A stretch of DNA of 10,233 nucleotides from Candidatus Alistipes excrementipullorum. GTDB taxonomy: Bacteria; Bacteroidota; Bacteroidia; Bacteroidales; Rikenellaceae. Positions within the stretch are counted from its first letter, which is position 1. Every line of letters begins with the position of its first letter. Below the pieces are notes generated by a model. It was not told the origin of the DNA and searched no databases. It was given only the letters and a program-made list of their open reading frames with translations. Positions 1 to 6,527 of this stretch are shown here, piece by piece. The DNA lies in the NCBI GenBank assembly GCA_019113665.1, contig DXGW01000216.1:1-10233 (forward strand). Reading direction: 5' to 3'. The position numbers were made by a program, and so were the translations under genes.

Positions 1-188
1 CAGAAAACGGTGTGCACCCCATATTTGAAGAGATCGTCGGCCAGATGTTTCACCTTGTCTCCGATTACGATCGCGTCAACGCGGCAGCCCAGTTCGGCAG
101 CAAGCTGTCGTCCTTTGGTGACGAGTTCGAGGCTGATGTCGCACAGCCCGCATTCGTCGGTTTCGCAGAATACTATTATATTGTTCAT
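1..188 (-). CDS. etfA: Electron transfer flavoprotein subunit alpha, N-terminal part (cut by window edge)
   Basis: The minus strand from the ATG at 188-186 stays open to the left edge, giving 62 codons of an EtfA N-terminal domain. It begins MNNIIVFCETDECGLCDISL and continues through a region containing GRQLAAELGCRVDAIVIGD, typical of the alpha subunit's Rossmann-like domain I. In the known family, EtfA pairs with EtfB and its C-terminal domain (outside this window) binds FAD; the heterodimer passes electrons from acyl-CoA or other dehydrogenases to the quinone pool or takes part in flavin bifurcation. The start lies only 4 bases after the etfB stop codon, so the two are almost certainly one transcript. 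Partial only because of the window edge. Confidence 0.93.
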   Translation of the reverse strand, partial: MNNIIVFCETDECGLCDISLELVTKGRQLAAELGCRVDAIVIGDKVKHLADDLFKYGVHTVF

Positions 189-192
189 GCTG

Positions 193-996
193 TCAGTCTA
201 TTGTACGGTTGGCGATAAGTTGGTTTACGAGATTCGTGAGGTCCTCGTCGGAGGAGGTCAGCGTAACGGAACCTTTGGTTTCGGTGACTATCGGTTCCGA
301 CTTGATTACCTGGGTCGGGGAACCTGCAAGTCCGAAGCGTGCGACGTCGCCGCCGAGATCGTCGGCCGACCATACCGTAACATCGGCCTTGCGGTATTCG
401 AGCAGGCGCCTTACGTTGCACGGGCGGCATTTGGCAGCCGTGCCCATGACCGTAATGACGGCTGGTATCGACGTGCGTACCATTTCGTATCCGTTGTCGA
501 GGCGTCGCTTGACAATGAGGTGGTCCTCACCGTCGGCCGTCACTTCCTCGGCATAGGTTACCTGCGGGACTCCGAGAGCCTGCGCAACCTGCGGGCCTAC
601 GTGGGCCGTGTCGCCGTCGATCGTCTGGCGTCCGGCGAAGACGATGTCGGCGCCTGCCTTCCTTACGGCAAGCGACAGCGCATATGAAGTGGCGAGCGTA
701 TCGGCTCCTGCCACGCGTCTGTCAGAAACGAGTATGCCCGAATCGGCACCTCTGTATATTGCCTCCTTCAAGGCTTCGGCCGCTCTCTGCGGACCCATGG
801 ATATTGCTATTATTTCGGCGTTGCCGATCTGGTTTTTGAGCCTTATGGCCTGCTCTAAAGCGTTCAGGTCTTCGGGGTTGACTATCGCCGGCAGGGCGTT
901 GCGGTCCACTACGCCGTTTTCGCCGAAAGTATAGTTCTCCGTGCGGCGGGTGTCTATAACCTGTTTGACAAGAACTGCTATTTTGCGGTTTTTCAT
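193..996 (-). CDS. etfB: Electron transfer flavoprotein subunit beta
   Basis: This 267-residue protein matches EtfB in length (about 250-265 in the family) and motifs. The N-terminus carries the beta strand KIAVLVKQVIDT followed by the NPEDLNALEQAIRLK helix. The nucleotide-binding segment GRQTIDGDTAHVGP lies at about residues 122-135, and the EtfB signature region VKRRLDNGYEMVRTSIPAVI at about 162-181. EtfB binds AMP in classical ETFs, or a second FAD in bifurcating ETFs; motif reading alone does not settle which. A Cys-x2-Cys pair at residues 190 and 193 follows the signature strand. The gene leads an etfB-etfA operon and has its own promoter about 20-50 bases upstream. The start at 996 is supported by that promoter and by the family N-terminus. 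The redox partner (for example an acyl-CoA dehydrogenase) is not in the window. Confidence 0.95.
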   Translation of the reverse strand: MKNRKIAVLVKQVIDTRRTENYTFGENGVVDRNALPAIVNPEDLNALEQAIRLKNQIGNAEIIAISMGPQRAAEALKEAIYRGADSGILVSDRRVAGADTLATSYALSLAVRKAGADIVFAGRQTIDGDTAHVGPQVAQALGVPQVTYAEEVTADGEDHLIVKRRLDNGYEMVRTSIPAVITVMGTAAKCRPCNVRRLLEYRKADVTVWSADDLGGDVARFGLAGSPTQVIKSEPIVTETKGSVTLTSSDEDLTNLVNQLIANRTID

Positions 997-1016
997 GTTG
1001 GTTTTATTTGTTCGCG

Positions 1017-1047
1017 CAAAAATACATCAAATTGCCCGGACTGCAAA
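1017..1047 (-). promoter_or_regulatory. Bacteroidota-type promoter of etfBA
   Basis: On the minus strand the -7 box TATTTTTG (1024-1017) follows a -33 TTTG (1047-1044) after 19 bases. This matches the known Bacteroidota primary sigma consensus TTTG-N19-21-TAnnTTTG. The predicted transcript start near 1010 gives a leader of about 14 bases before etfB. Confidence 0.75.
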
Positions 1048-1143
1048 AAAATAGCCGCGGCCTTTCGCCGATTACGCCACTTTATCGGGTTATTCGCCAC
1101 AAAAACCGCTCCGGAAGCCCGTGCGGCTCCCATTGTCGGGTCG

Positions 1144-1176
1144 ATTGTGTTTATTCGCCGAAAAATGTTAAATTTG
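1144..1176 (+). promoter_or_regulatory. Promoter of the DUF1963 gene
   Basis: The -7 box TAAATTTG at 1169-1176 fits TAnnTTTG exactly. An imperfect -33 element (ATTG, 1144-1147) lies 21 bases upstream. The predicted start near 1183 gives a leader of about 50 bases. That leader contains a 6-bp inverted repeat, AGATGC (1185-1190) and GCATCT (1204-1209), which could form a small hairpin of unknown meaning. Confidence 0.65.
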
Positions 1177-1233
1177 CCGATAGAAGATGCTGTCTGATTT
1201 CCGGCATCTGCAGAATAACCAACCGACACAGCT

Positions 1234-1887
1234 ATGAATACGGGACCTTTTTTCATAAGACTGCAACATGCCGACGGTCGGCTTCCGGTTTGCGCAAGCA
1301 AGTTCTGGGGTAATCCAGATCTGCCCGAAGACGTCGATTATCCAATGGCTTATTATCCTGATACCGACAGTTATGAACCTTATCATTTCATCTGTCAGAT
1401 CAACCTCGCGGACCTGCCGCCGCAGGATATTCTGCCGAGGCGCGGACTGCTGCAGTTCTATGCCAACATTCACTATTATCTCGGCTGGGATTGCGATGTC
1501 GAGATTTCGGGCTATCCGAGCGGCGCCGACATGGTGAAGGTACTCTATTTTCCCGATCCGGATCCTGTTTCATTCAGGACGGTTGTGGTCGTCGGGGACG
1601 ATGAGTCCGACGTGCTCTTCCCGCATGAGATGGCCATGTCGTTCGACGGGAGCCTGCGTGACGACGAGCCGTGCATTCATCTGCTGGGCGAGCCCGAGTT
1701 CCGCGAGTGGGAGGAGTGGGACGAGCCATGCCGGGGCTGGCGCGTGCTTCTGCAGGTGGATTCGTTCGACGGCGATGACTTCAACCTCAATTTCATGGAT
1801 TGCGGCGTCCTCGACTTCCTGATTTCGGACGAGGCCCTGCGCAGACTCGATTTCAGCGATGTAAGGGGTATTGTGCTCTCCACGTGA
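1234..1887 (+). CDS. DUF1963 (YwqG-like) family protein
   Basis: This 217-residue, strongly acidic protein has the hallmarks of the DUF1963/YwqG family. An early KFWGNPDLPEDVDYP segment (about residues 24-38) resembles the family's 'K.GG.P.LP....WP' motif. It is followed by FICQINLADLPPQ (about 53-65), the GLLQFYANI strand (about 71-79), KVLYFPDP (about 102-109), and a late WRVLLQVDS strand preceding the C-terminal FSDVRGIVLST. The family includes Bacillus YwqG and is common in bacteria; its biochemical function is unknown. Some members sit with contact-dependent or polymorphic toxin loci, but no toxin gene is visible here. The alcohol dehydrogenase starts 37 bases downstream with no clear promoter of its own, so the two may be co-transcribed. 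No signal peptide is seen, so it is probably cytoplasmic. Confidence 0.85.
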   Translation: MNTGPFFIRLQHADGRLPVCASKFWGNPDLPEDVDYPMAYYPDTDSYEPYHFICQINLADLPPQDILPRRGLLQFYANIHYYLGWDCDVEISGYPSGADMVKVLYFPDPDPVSFRTVVVVGDDESDVLFPHEMAMSFDGSLRDDEPCIHLLGEPEFREWEEWDEPCRGWRVLLQVDSFDGDDFNLNFMDCGVLDFLISDEALRRLDFSDVRGIVLST

Positions 1888-1924
1888 CGGCAAGATGGTA
1901 TTGGGACGTATAAAAATGTGATAT

Positions 1925-2965
1925 ATGAAAGCATACACATATGTAGAAAAGGGACGGTTCGAGCTTCGTGAGAAACCGCGTCCCGTTTTGGAGAACCCGC
2001 ATGATGCCATCGTGCGGGTGACGCTCGGCAGTATCTGCACCAGTGACCTGCATATCAAACACGGCAGCGTCCCGCGTGCCGTGCCGGGCATTACGGTCGG
2101 GCATGAGATGGTCGGTGTGGTCGAGGAGGTCGGCTCCGCAGTCTCGGCCGTCAAGCCAGGAGACCGCGTTGCGGTCAATGTCGAGACCTTCTGCGGTGAA
2201 TGTTTTTTCTGCCGTCACGGTTTCGTGAACAACTGTACCGATCCCGACGGAGGTTGGGCGCTCGGCTGCCGTATCGACGGCGGGCAGGCCCCGTATGTAC
2301 GTGTTCCGCATGCCGACCAGGGCTTGACGCGTATTCCCGATGCGGTCAGTGACGAACAGGCTCTTTTTGTGGGTGATATTCTGGCAACGGGGTTCTGGGC
2401 GGCGCGTATTTCAGAGATAACAGCCGAAGATACGGTTCTGATCATAGGTGCCGGCCCGACGGGAATATGTACCCTGCTGTGCGTCATGTTAAAACGTCCG
2501 CACCGTATCATCGTGTGCGAGAAATCGCCCGAACGGCAGCATTTCGTGCGCGAACACTATCCCGAAGTGGAGGTGTGTGCCCCCGGTGAGTGCCGCGAAT
2601 ACGTCATGCGCCGCAGCGAACACGGCGGGGCCGACCGCGTTATCGAGGTCGCGGGGGCCGACGATACCTTCCGCCTTGCGTGGGAGTGTGCGCGTCCCAA
2701 TGCCATCGTTACGGTGGTCGCGCTTTATGACCGTCCGCAGCTGCTGCCTTTGCCCGACATGTACGGCAAGAACCTTACCTTCAAGACTGGCGGTGTAGAC
2801 GGTTGTGACTGTGCCGAGATCCTCGACCTTATCGGGCAGGGCCTTATCGATACTACGCCGCTCATCACGCACAGTTTCCCGTTGAGCCGTATCGACGAAG
2901 CATACCGCCTGTTCGAGAATCATGAGGACGGCGTGATAAAGGTTGCCGTCGAGTGCGGCAAGTAG
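1925..2965 (+). CDS. Zinc-dependent medium-chain alcohol dehydrogenase
   Basis: A 346-residue, full-length member of the medium-chain dehydrogenase/reductase superfamily. Catalytic zinc ligands are visible as Cys38 (in SICTSDLH), His60-Glu61 (GHE) and probably Asp151 (GDILATG). The structural-zinc lobe has Cys90, Cys93, Cys96 and Cys104. The Rossmann glycine motif GAGPTG is at 175-180. The next strand ends IIVCEK, placing an acidic Glu199 where NAD(H)-preferring members carry Asp or Glu; NAD use is therefore inferred. It should oxidise an alcohol or polyol, or reduce the matching carbonyl; the substrate cannot be read from sequence. Relatives include threonine dehydrogenase, sorbitol dehydrogenase and class III-like alcohol dehydrogenases. 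It sits 37 bases behind the DUF1963 gene, and a hairpin terminator lies about 90 bases after its stop. Confidence 0.92.
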   Translation: MKAYTYVEKGRFELREKPRPVLENPHDAIVRVTLGSICTSDLHIKHGSVPRAVPGITVGHEMVGVVEEVGSAVSAVKPGDRVAVNVETFCGECFFCRHGFVNNCTDPDGGWALGCRIDGGQAPYVRVPHADQGLTRIPDAVSDEQALFVGDILATGFWAARISEITAEDTVLIIGAGPTGICTLLCVMLKRPHRIIVCEKSPERQHFVREHYPEVEVCAPGECREYVMRRSEHGGADRVIEVAGADDTFRLAWECARPNAIVTVVALYDRPQLLPLPDMYGKNLTFKTGGVDGCDCAEILDLIGQGLIDTTPLITHSFPLSRIDEAYRLFENHEDGVIKVAVECGK

Positions 2966-3054
2966 GCCCGACTGTGAGCCGATGGCGGTCGCAGGTTACG
3001 ATATATAGTTCAATGGCTTTCCGTATAATTAACAGCTCGACTATCTGTTATGTG

Positions 3055-3090
3055 AAAACGGCGCCCGTGTTGTCGCGGACGCCGTTTTTT
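3055..3090. terminator. Bidirectional rho-independent terminator
   Basis: AAAACGGCG (3055-3063) pairs perfectly with CGCCGTTTT (3080-3088). After one C/A mismatch the stem continues inward (3065-3069 with 3074-3078, one G-U pair) to a TTGT loop. The plus strand ends in six T (3085-3090), and the minus strand also ends in a T run from the A tract. It lies between two convergent genes and can end both the alcohol dehydrogenase and the lipoprotein transcripts. It is placed 2 bases from the lipoprotein stop codon. Confidence 0.85.
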
Positions 3091-4539
3091 CTAAAAGTCG
3101 GTCGGGAAGTCGAGCCCGACGTCTATCTGCTGGCTTGTGAGCTTGCCCTTGACATAGACGAAAGGAGTGTAGACGCAATGCTTGCCAGTCTCGGTGTACC
3201 ACATCACGACCAGCCCGTTGGGCGAAACCGACGGCTGCACGTCGGCATGTACCGACTCAAGATAGGGACTTTCTATCAGGTTGACCCCGTACTCCTCGAG
3301 TGCCGGAAGCGAACGCAGGTCTATATGGCGCAGGAGGTTGCCGCCGAGATATGCGCTCTTCAACTTGCGGCAGCCCGAAAGGTTTACCGTGGCTATGCGG
3401 CAGTCCGTAGCCGATAGGTATTCAAGGGCTCCGTATCCCGCAAGATTGAGCGACGAAAGCTGCGTGTTCGATACGACGAGCCGTTGCAGTTGCGGCAGGT
3501 CGCCGAGGCGCAGCGTTTGCAGCGGGTTGTCGTTCAGGCGCACCTGTGTCAGCTCGGTGTTGTTCCCGAGGTATATCTGCACGATGGAACACTCCTCAGC
3601 TATGAGTGTCTGAAGATCGGTGCACTCCGTAAGGTCGAGTTGCGATATGCTGTTGCGGCTGCAGTCGAGGTAGAGCAGGTGGTCGCAGCATTCGATGCCT
3701 TCGAGCGAGGCTATGCCGCGGCCCGAGCAGTCCATGTACTCTATGCCGCCCATCTCGCCGAGCGACATCTCGCCGTCTTTGTTCGTGTCGAAGTTTTCGA
3801 GCAGGAAGGCTGCAAATGCGGCATCGGGAATTTCGACGGTCTTATGGCCCTCGACCGTGCGTATGCCTGCCTGGCGGACGATGCAGTATCCCAGCTGCCG
3901 GTCGCCCGATTCGGACATGAACTCGACGAGAGCATTGCGTGCTTCGAGTCTGTCGTTCACCGTCAGTTCGAATGTGAGCCTTGCGCTCCCGTCGCCGTCC
4001 GTGAGTTTTATCCACGAACTCGATTCGCCGTCATAGGGCGAGATGCGGACGCGGTAGCGTGCGTTGGCCGTAACGTCTACCTCAAGCGTCCGGGCGTCGG
4101 GCATAACCTTGTAGAGTTGCTGACTTGCCGTGGCGGCAGCCGCTGCCGTTTGTGATATGGTGTAATTTTCGGTTCTGTCGCCGTCGTGAAGCGTGACTGT
4201 CGCCGTGCGGCTTTCGCCGGTGGTGTTGGGCTGCGCCACAACGTTGAGTGTGAAGTCTCCAGGTTGCCCCTCGGTGGGGTAGACCACTACCCAGTCGGTC
4301 TGGCTTTCGGCACGCGTACCGTCGGTTACCTCGATGTACCACTCCTGTGTGGTGGTGAACGATATCTCGCCGGTCGGCTGTTCGGGGTCGTCGGGCAGCG
4401 TGACGTCCGAACCGGGGCCGGGCACCTTGCCCGAATCGCCGTTGTCCGAAGTACAGCCTGCGGTCATGAGTGCCGAAACGAGTGCAAAGCCCGTCAGCGC
4501 TCTTTTAGCATAGCATGAAAATAGCTTCATAATGGTCAT
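3091..4539 (-). CDS. Surface-type lipoprotein with BACON-like domains, EF-hand loop and leucine-rich repeats
   Basis: This 482-residue protein opens with a lipoprotein signal peptide; the lipobox ends ...ALMTAG with Cys29 as the likely lipidated residue. A Gly/Pro/Asp-rich linker follows, to about residue 57. A BACON-like beta domain spans about 58-132 (ending in YTISQTA) and a second, similar one spans about 140-225 (ending in CIVRQAG). A calcium-binding loop, DTNKDGEMSLGE, is at 251-262 with Asp251, Asn253, Asp255 and Glu262 in EF-hand positions. Irregular leucine-rich repeats run from about 267 to 435 (LYLDCSRNSISQLDLT, LQTLIAEECS, LTQVRLNDNPLQTLRLG and so on). BACON domains are Bacteroidota modules linked to glycan or mucin contact; LRRs imply protein or ligand binding. 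The cell-surface role is inferred. The start could instead be Met4 (4530), which still leaves a complete signal peptide. It has its own promoter. Confidence 0.85.
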   Translation of the reverse strand: MTIMKLFSCYAKRALTGFALVSALMTAGCTSDNGDSGKVPGPGSDVTLPDDPEQPTGEISFTTTQEWYIEVTDGTRAESQTDWVVVYPTEGQPGDFTLNVVAQPNTTGESRTATVTLHDGDRTENYTISQTAAAAATASQQLYKVMPDARTLEVDVTANARYRVRISPYDGESSSWIKLTDGDGSARLTFELTVNDRLEARNALVEFMSESGDRQLGYCIVRQAGIRTVEGHKTVEIPDAAFAAFLLENFDTNKDGEMSLGEMGGIEYMDCSGRGIASLEGIECCDHLLYLDCSRNSISQLDLTECTDLQTLIAEECSIVQIYLGNNTELTQVRLNDNPLQTLRLGDLPQLQRLVVSNTQLSSLNLAGYGALEYLSATDCRIATVNLSGCRKLKSAYLGGNLLRHIDLRSLPALEEYGVNLIESPYLESVHADVQPSVSPNGLVVMWYTETGKHCVYTPFVYVKGKLTSQQIDVGLDFPTDF

Positions 4540-4569
4540 GGTCTTGAAAAGGGATTATACATGTGGGAG

Positions 4570-4601
4570 CAAAGGTATGTATCGCTTTCCGATTTAGCAA
4601 A
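4570..4601 (-). promoter_or_regulatory. Promoter of the LRR lipoprotein gene
   Basis: On the minus strand -33 TTTG (4601-4598) and -7 TACCTTTG (4577-4570) are separated by 20 bases, an exact match to the Bacteroidota consensus. The predicted transcript start near 4563 gives a leader of about 24 bases. The lipoprotein is therefore transcribed independently of umuDC upstream. Confidence 0.8.
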
Positions 4602-4633
4602 TGCGCAGGTGTAAAAGCGCGCAATAAGGCGGT

Positions 4634-5893
4634 TTATTTGGCCTTTACCACCAGAATATCCTTCCAGTCGGTCGTATAGCACGGCGAGAGGTGTTCCCGG
4701 TTCATGTGGAACGGCGTGGTCCCTTGTGCCGCTATGGTTATCTTGCCCCTGCCGTACTCCTTGTTTACGCTGTCGATCACTTCCATAAGACGAGAGTGTT
4801 TCGGACGGTCCGTTGATGAAAACAACGATACCTGCAGTTCCGATGCCGGCGAGATCTGCGACAAGACGACTCCCGCCTTTTTGTATCCGTAACCTTGGCG
4901 GAATATCTGCTTGAGAGCAACTCTTGCGTGGCGCACGATGTCGAAAGTGCTGTCTGTCGGTTCGGGCAGCACGATGATGCGGGTATCATAGCGTTGCGGC
5001 TGGTCCTCGCGGTGGCGGTTCGTGCATATGTAGCTCTGTACCTCGCGGCATGCCGACTGCTGGCCGCGGAGTTTTTCGGCGCACATCGATGCGAATTCGG
5101 CCACGATACGGTCCAGTTCGTCGAAAGCGTAGACCTCTTTCGGAAAACTGCGCGATATGGTTATCTGCTGTTTGCGCGGTGGCATCTGCTCGAAACCTAT
5201 GCATTCCTGCCCCTGCAGTTCGTTCCATGTGCGCAGGCCGCCGATGCCCATACGCGCCCGCACCCACTCCTGCGGAAGGTCGACGAACTGTTGTGCTGTC
5301 CGCAACCCCATGCGGTCGAACATCTTGCCGTAGCGGCGGCCGATCCCCCAGACGTCCTGCAGCGGGAACCGGTTCAGAACTTTGGCGATGTCCTCCGGAC
5401 GGTGCATGTAGCAGCAGCCGGCGAGTTTGGGGTATTGCTTGGCGAGTTTCGAGGCGATCTTGGCGAGGGTTTTCGTCGGGGCTATGCCGATGCTTACCGG
5501 AATGCCGGTATTACGCCGTACGGTGCGGCCGACCATGTGCCCAAACTCGTCTGGTGCCTCCGTGATGCCTTCGAGATTGAAGAATGCCTCGTCTATGGAG
5601 TATATCTCCAGTGCCGGTACCAGAGACCGCAATGTCGTCATCACCCTGTTCGACATGTCGCCGTAAAGTGCGAAGTTGGCCGAAAAGACACTCACACGGC
5701 GGCTTTCGGCCAGCGCCCTTATCTGGTAGAATGGCTGTCCCATCGTTATGCCCAGGCTTTTGGCCTCGTTAGACCGCGCGATGACGCAGCCGTCGTTGTT
5801 CGACAGCACCACGACGGGCTTGCCGACGAGATCGGGACGGAATACCCGCTCGCAGGAGGCGTAGAAGTTGTTGCAGTCGCAAAGCCCGTACAT
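4634..5893 (-). CDS. umuC: Translesion DNA polymerase V catalytic subunit UmuC
   Basis: A 419-residue Y-family polymerase, close to the 422 residues of E. coli UmuC. The palm domain has metal-binding Asp6 (in CDCNNFYASCERVF) and the SIDEAF motif with Asp101-Glu102. Tyr11 is the probable steric gate. The LSNNDGCVIARSNEAK segment (30-45) is characteristic of UmuC. PVSIGIAPTKTLAKIASKLA (thumb/palm junction), a helix-hairpin-helix-like region (about 175-220) and the little-finger domain follow. The C-terminal region after about 350 is UmuC-specific and includes FHMNREHLSPCYTTDWKDIL. In the known system UmuC joins cleaved UmuD to copy past DNA lesions at the cost of mutations. It starts 7 bases after the umuD stop codon, so the two form a compact operon. 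All expected catalytic residues are present. Confidence 0.95.
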   Translation of the reverse strand: MYGLCDCNNFYASCERVFRPDLVGKPVVVLSNNDGCVIARSNEAKSLGITMGQPFYQIRALAESRRVSVFSANFALYGDMSNRVMTTLRSLVPALEIYSIDEAFFNLEGITEAPDEFGHMVGRTVRRNTGIPVSIGIAPTKTLAKIASKLAKQYPKLAGCCYMHRPEDIAKVLNRFPLQDVWGIGRRYGKMFDRMGLRTAQQFVDLPQEWVRARMGIGGLRTWNELQGQECIGFEQMPPRKQQITISRSFPKEVYAFDELDRIVAEFASMCAEKLRGQQSACREVQSYICTNRHREDQPQRYDTRIIVLPEPTDSTFDIVRHARVALKQIFRQGYGYKKAGVVLSQISPASELQVSLFSSTDRPKHSRLMEVIDSVNKEYGRGKITIAAQGTTPFHMNREHLSPCYTTDWKDILVVKAK

Positions 5894-5900
5894 CGTGTGC

Positions 5901-6344
5901 TTATCTGAAGGTCTTGATTACGTGGCGGACGATGCCCCAGACCATGAAATCATTGCCGGCATCGACACGTATTGGCTTGTATTTGGGGTTCGACGGCATG
6001 AGCCATACGCACGATTTCTCCATCTTTACGCGCTTGACGGTGAACTCCCCGTCGACGAAGCAGATGGCTATGCAGCCGTCATACGGCGCGAGCGACTTGT
6101 CGACGATCAGCAGGTCGCCGTCACCTATGCCGTCGCCGGCCATGCTGTCGCCCGAGACCCTTACGAAGAATGTAGACGAGGGGTTGTGTACGAATTCGCG
6201 GTTCAGGTCGAGCGGCGAGTCGATGAAATCGTCGGCAGGTGAAGGGAATCCGGCCTTGACATCGCCGCCGGCAACGGGCAGCTCCTGCCGGGACGAGGTG
6301 TCGGGCTTGTGGAATGTGAGTATGTCGTGGTTCTTGTCGGTCAT
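5901..6344 (-). CDS. umuD: UmuD-type S24 peptidase, subunit of DNA polymerase V
   Basis: Starting at the ATG at 6344-6342 the protein has 147 residues (E. coli UmuD has 139). It carries the self-cleavage site Ala31-Gly32 within KAGFPSPADDF. The nucleophile Ser67 is in SGDSM and the general base Lys104 is in FTVKRV; their 37-residue spacing equals that in E. coli UmuD. In the known family RecA-ssDNA stimulates autocleavage, producing UmuD', which activates UmuC. An in-frame ATG exists upstream at 6491, but the predicted promoter at 6397-6404 lies inside that extension and the extra residues do not resemble UmuD, so I chose 6344. Damage-responsive control is expected; the upstream region has inverted repeats that could bind a repressor. 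Confidence 0.92.
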   Translation of the reverse strand: MTDKNHDILTFHKPDTSSRQELPVAGGDVKAGFPSPADDFIDSPLDLNREFVHNPSSTFFVRVSGDSMAGDGIGDGDLLIVDKSLAPYDGCIAICFVDGEFTVKRVKMEKSCVWLMPSNPKYKPIRVDAGNDFMVWGIVRHVIKTFR

Positions 6345-6396
6345 GATAATTCGCGTGTTTACATGTCCCGTGCCGTTTGAGGTGCAGGGGACAATG

Positions 6397-6404
6397 CAAA
6401 TATA
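6397..6404 (-). promoter_or_regulatory. Promoter (-7 box) of umuDC
   Basis: TATATTTG on the minus strand (6404-6397) fits TAnnTTTG. No good -33 TTTG lies 19-21 bases upstream, as expected if the promoter is weak or activator/repressor controlled. The box overlaps an ATACGTAT palindrome (6402-6409), a possible operator position. The predicted start near 6390 gives a leader of about 46 bases. Confidence 0.6.
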
Positions 6405-6413
6405 CGTATTTTC

Positions 6414-6444
6414 CGACAGACACAGATGTGCTTTTTGTGTGTCG
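6414..6444. repeat. Imperfect inverted repeat in the umuD/radical SAM spacer
   Basis: CGACAGACACA (6414-6424) mirrors TGTGTGTCG (6436-6444), matching except for one extra G in the left arm. It covers the -33 region of the umuDC promoter. It is a candidate binding site for a damage-responsive regulator; this is inferred from position and symmetry only. Confidence 0.4.
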
Positions 6445-6454
6445 CTATATGTCA

Positions 6455-6492
6455 AATGCACGTAGGTGGATTTCGTGTTGTTTGCGTGCATT
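6455..6492. repeat. 8-bp inverted repeat upstream of the radical SAM gene
   Basis: AATGCACG (6455-6462) is the exact reverse complement of CGTGCATT (6485-6492), with 22 bases between. It could be a two-site operator or simply chance. It abuts the palindrome at 6491-6503. Confidence 0.35.
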
Positions 6493-6503
6493 CGCTATGC
6501 GAA
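6491..6503. promoter_or_regulatory. Palindrome TTCGC-TAT-GCGAA within the radical SAM promoter
   Basis: A perfect 5-bp inverted repeat with a 3-base centre, 6 bases upstream of the -7 box at 6510-6517, in the position where a repressor would block RNA polymerase. No second copy is visible on the umuD side, so it is probably not a shared box for both genes. Regulator unknown. Confidence 0.4.
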
Positions 6504-6509
6504 AATGAT

Positions 6510-6517
6510 TAAATTTG
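6510..6517 (+). promoter_or_regulatory. Promoter (-7 box) of the radical SAM gene
   Basis: TAAATTTG matches the TAnnTTTG box. The nearest TTTG (6481-6484) is 25 bases upstream, further than usual, so the -33 is weak. The predicted transcript start near 6524 leaves only about 4 bases before the first ATG (6528) or about 10 before the second (6534). Confidence 0.6.
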
Positions 6518-6527
6518 CAGAAAAAAG

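Noticed and set aside
10..687. Plus-strand open frame opposite etfB and the etfA start
   Set aside because: The minus strand carries unmistakable etfB and etfA; the antisense translation is low-complexity and unrelated to any family.
1054..1160. Repeated TTCGCC words in the etfB/DUF1963 spacer as a direct-repeat operator
   Set aside because: The copies are short, irregularly spaced and differ outside the core; no more than expected in this base composition.
3484..4155. Plus-strand open frame opposite the LRR lipoprotein
   Set aside because: The minus-strand protein has signal peptide, domain order, promoter and terminator; the antisense frame has none of these.
4602..4622. TGCGC/GCGCA inverted repeat between umuC and the lipoprotein promoter, as a umuDC terminator
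   Set aside because: The stem is only 5 bp with a 12-base loop and has no T run after it on the minus strand; not convincing as a terminator.
4895..5908. Long plus-strand open frame (337 codons) opposite umuC
   Set aside because: It is antisense to a clear, fully motif-supported umuC gene, has no family resemblance and no promoter; GC-rich coding DNA commonly leaves such open shadows.
6345..6491. 49-residue N-terminal extension of UmuD
   Set aside because: The extension covers the predicted promoter, has no UmuD similarity, and the shorter start places the cleavage site and Ser/Lys dyad at standard positions.
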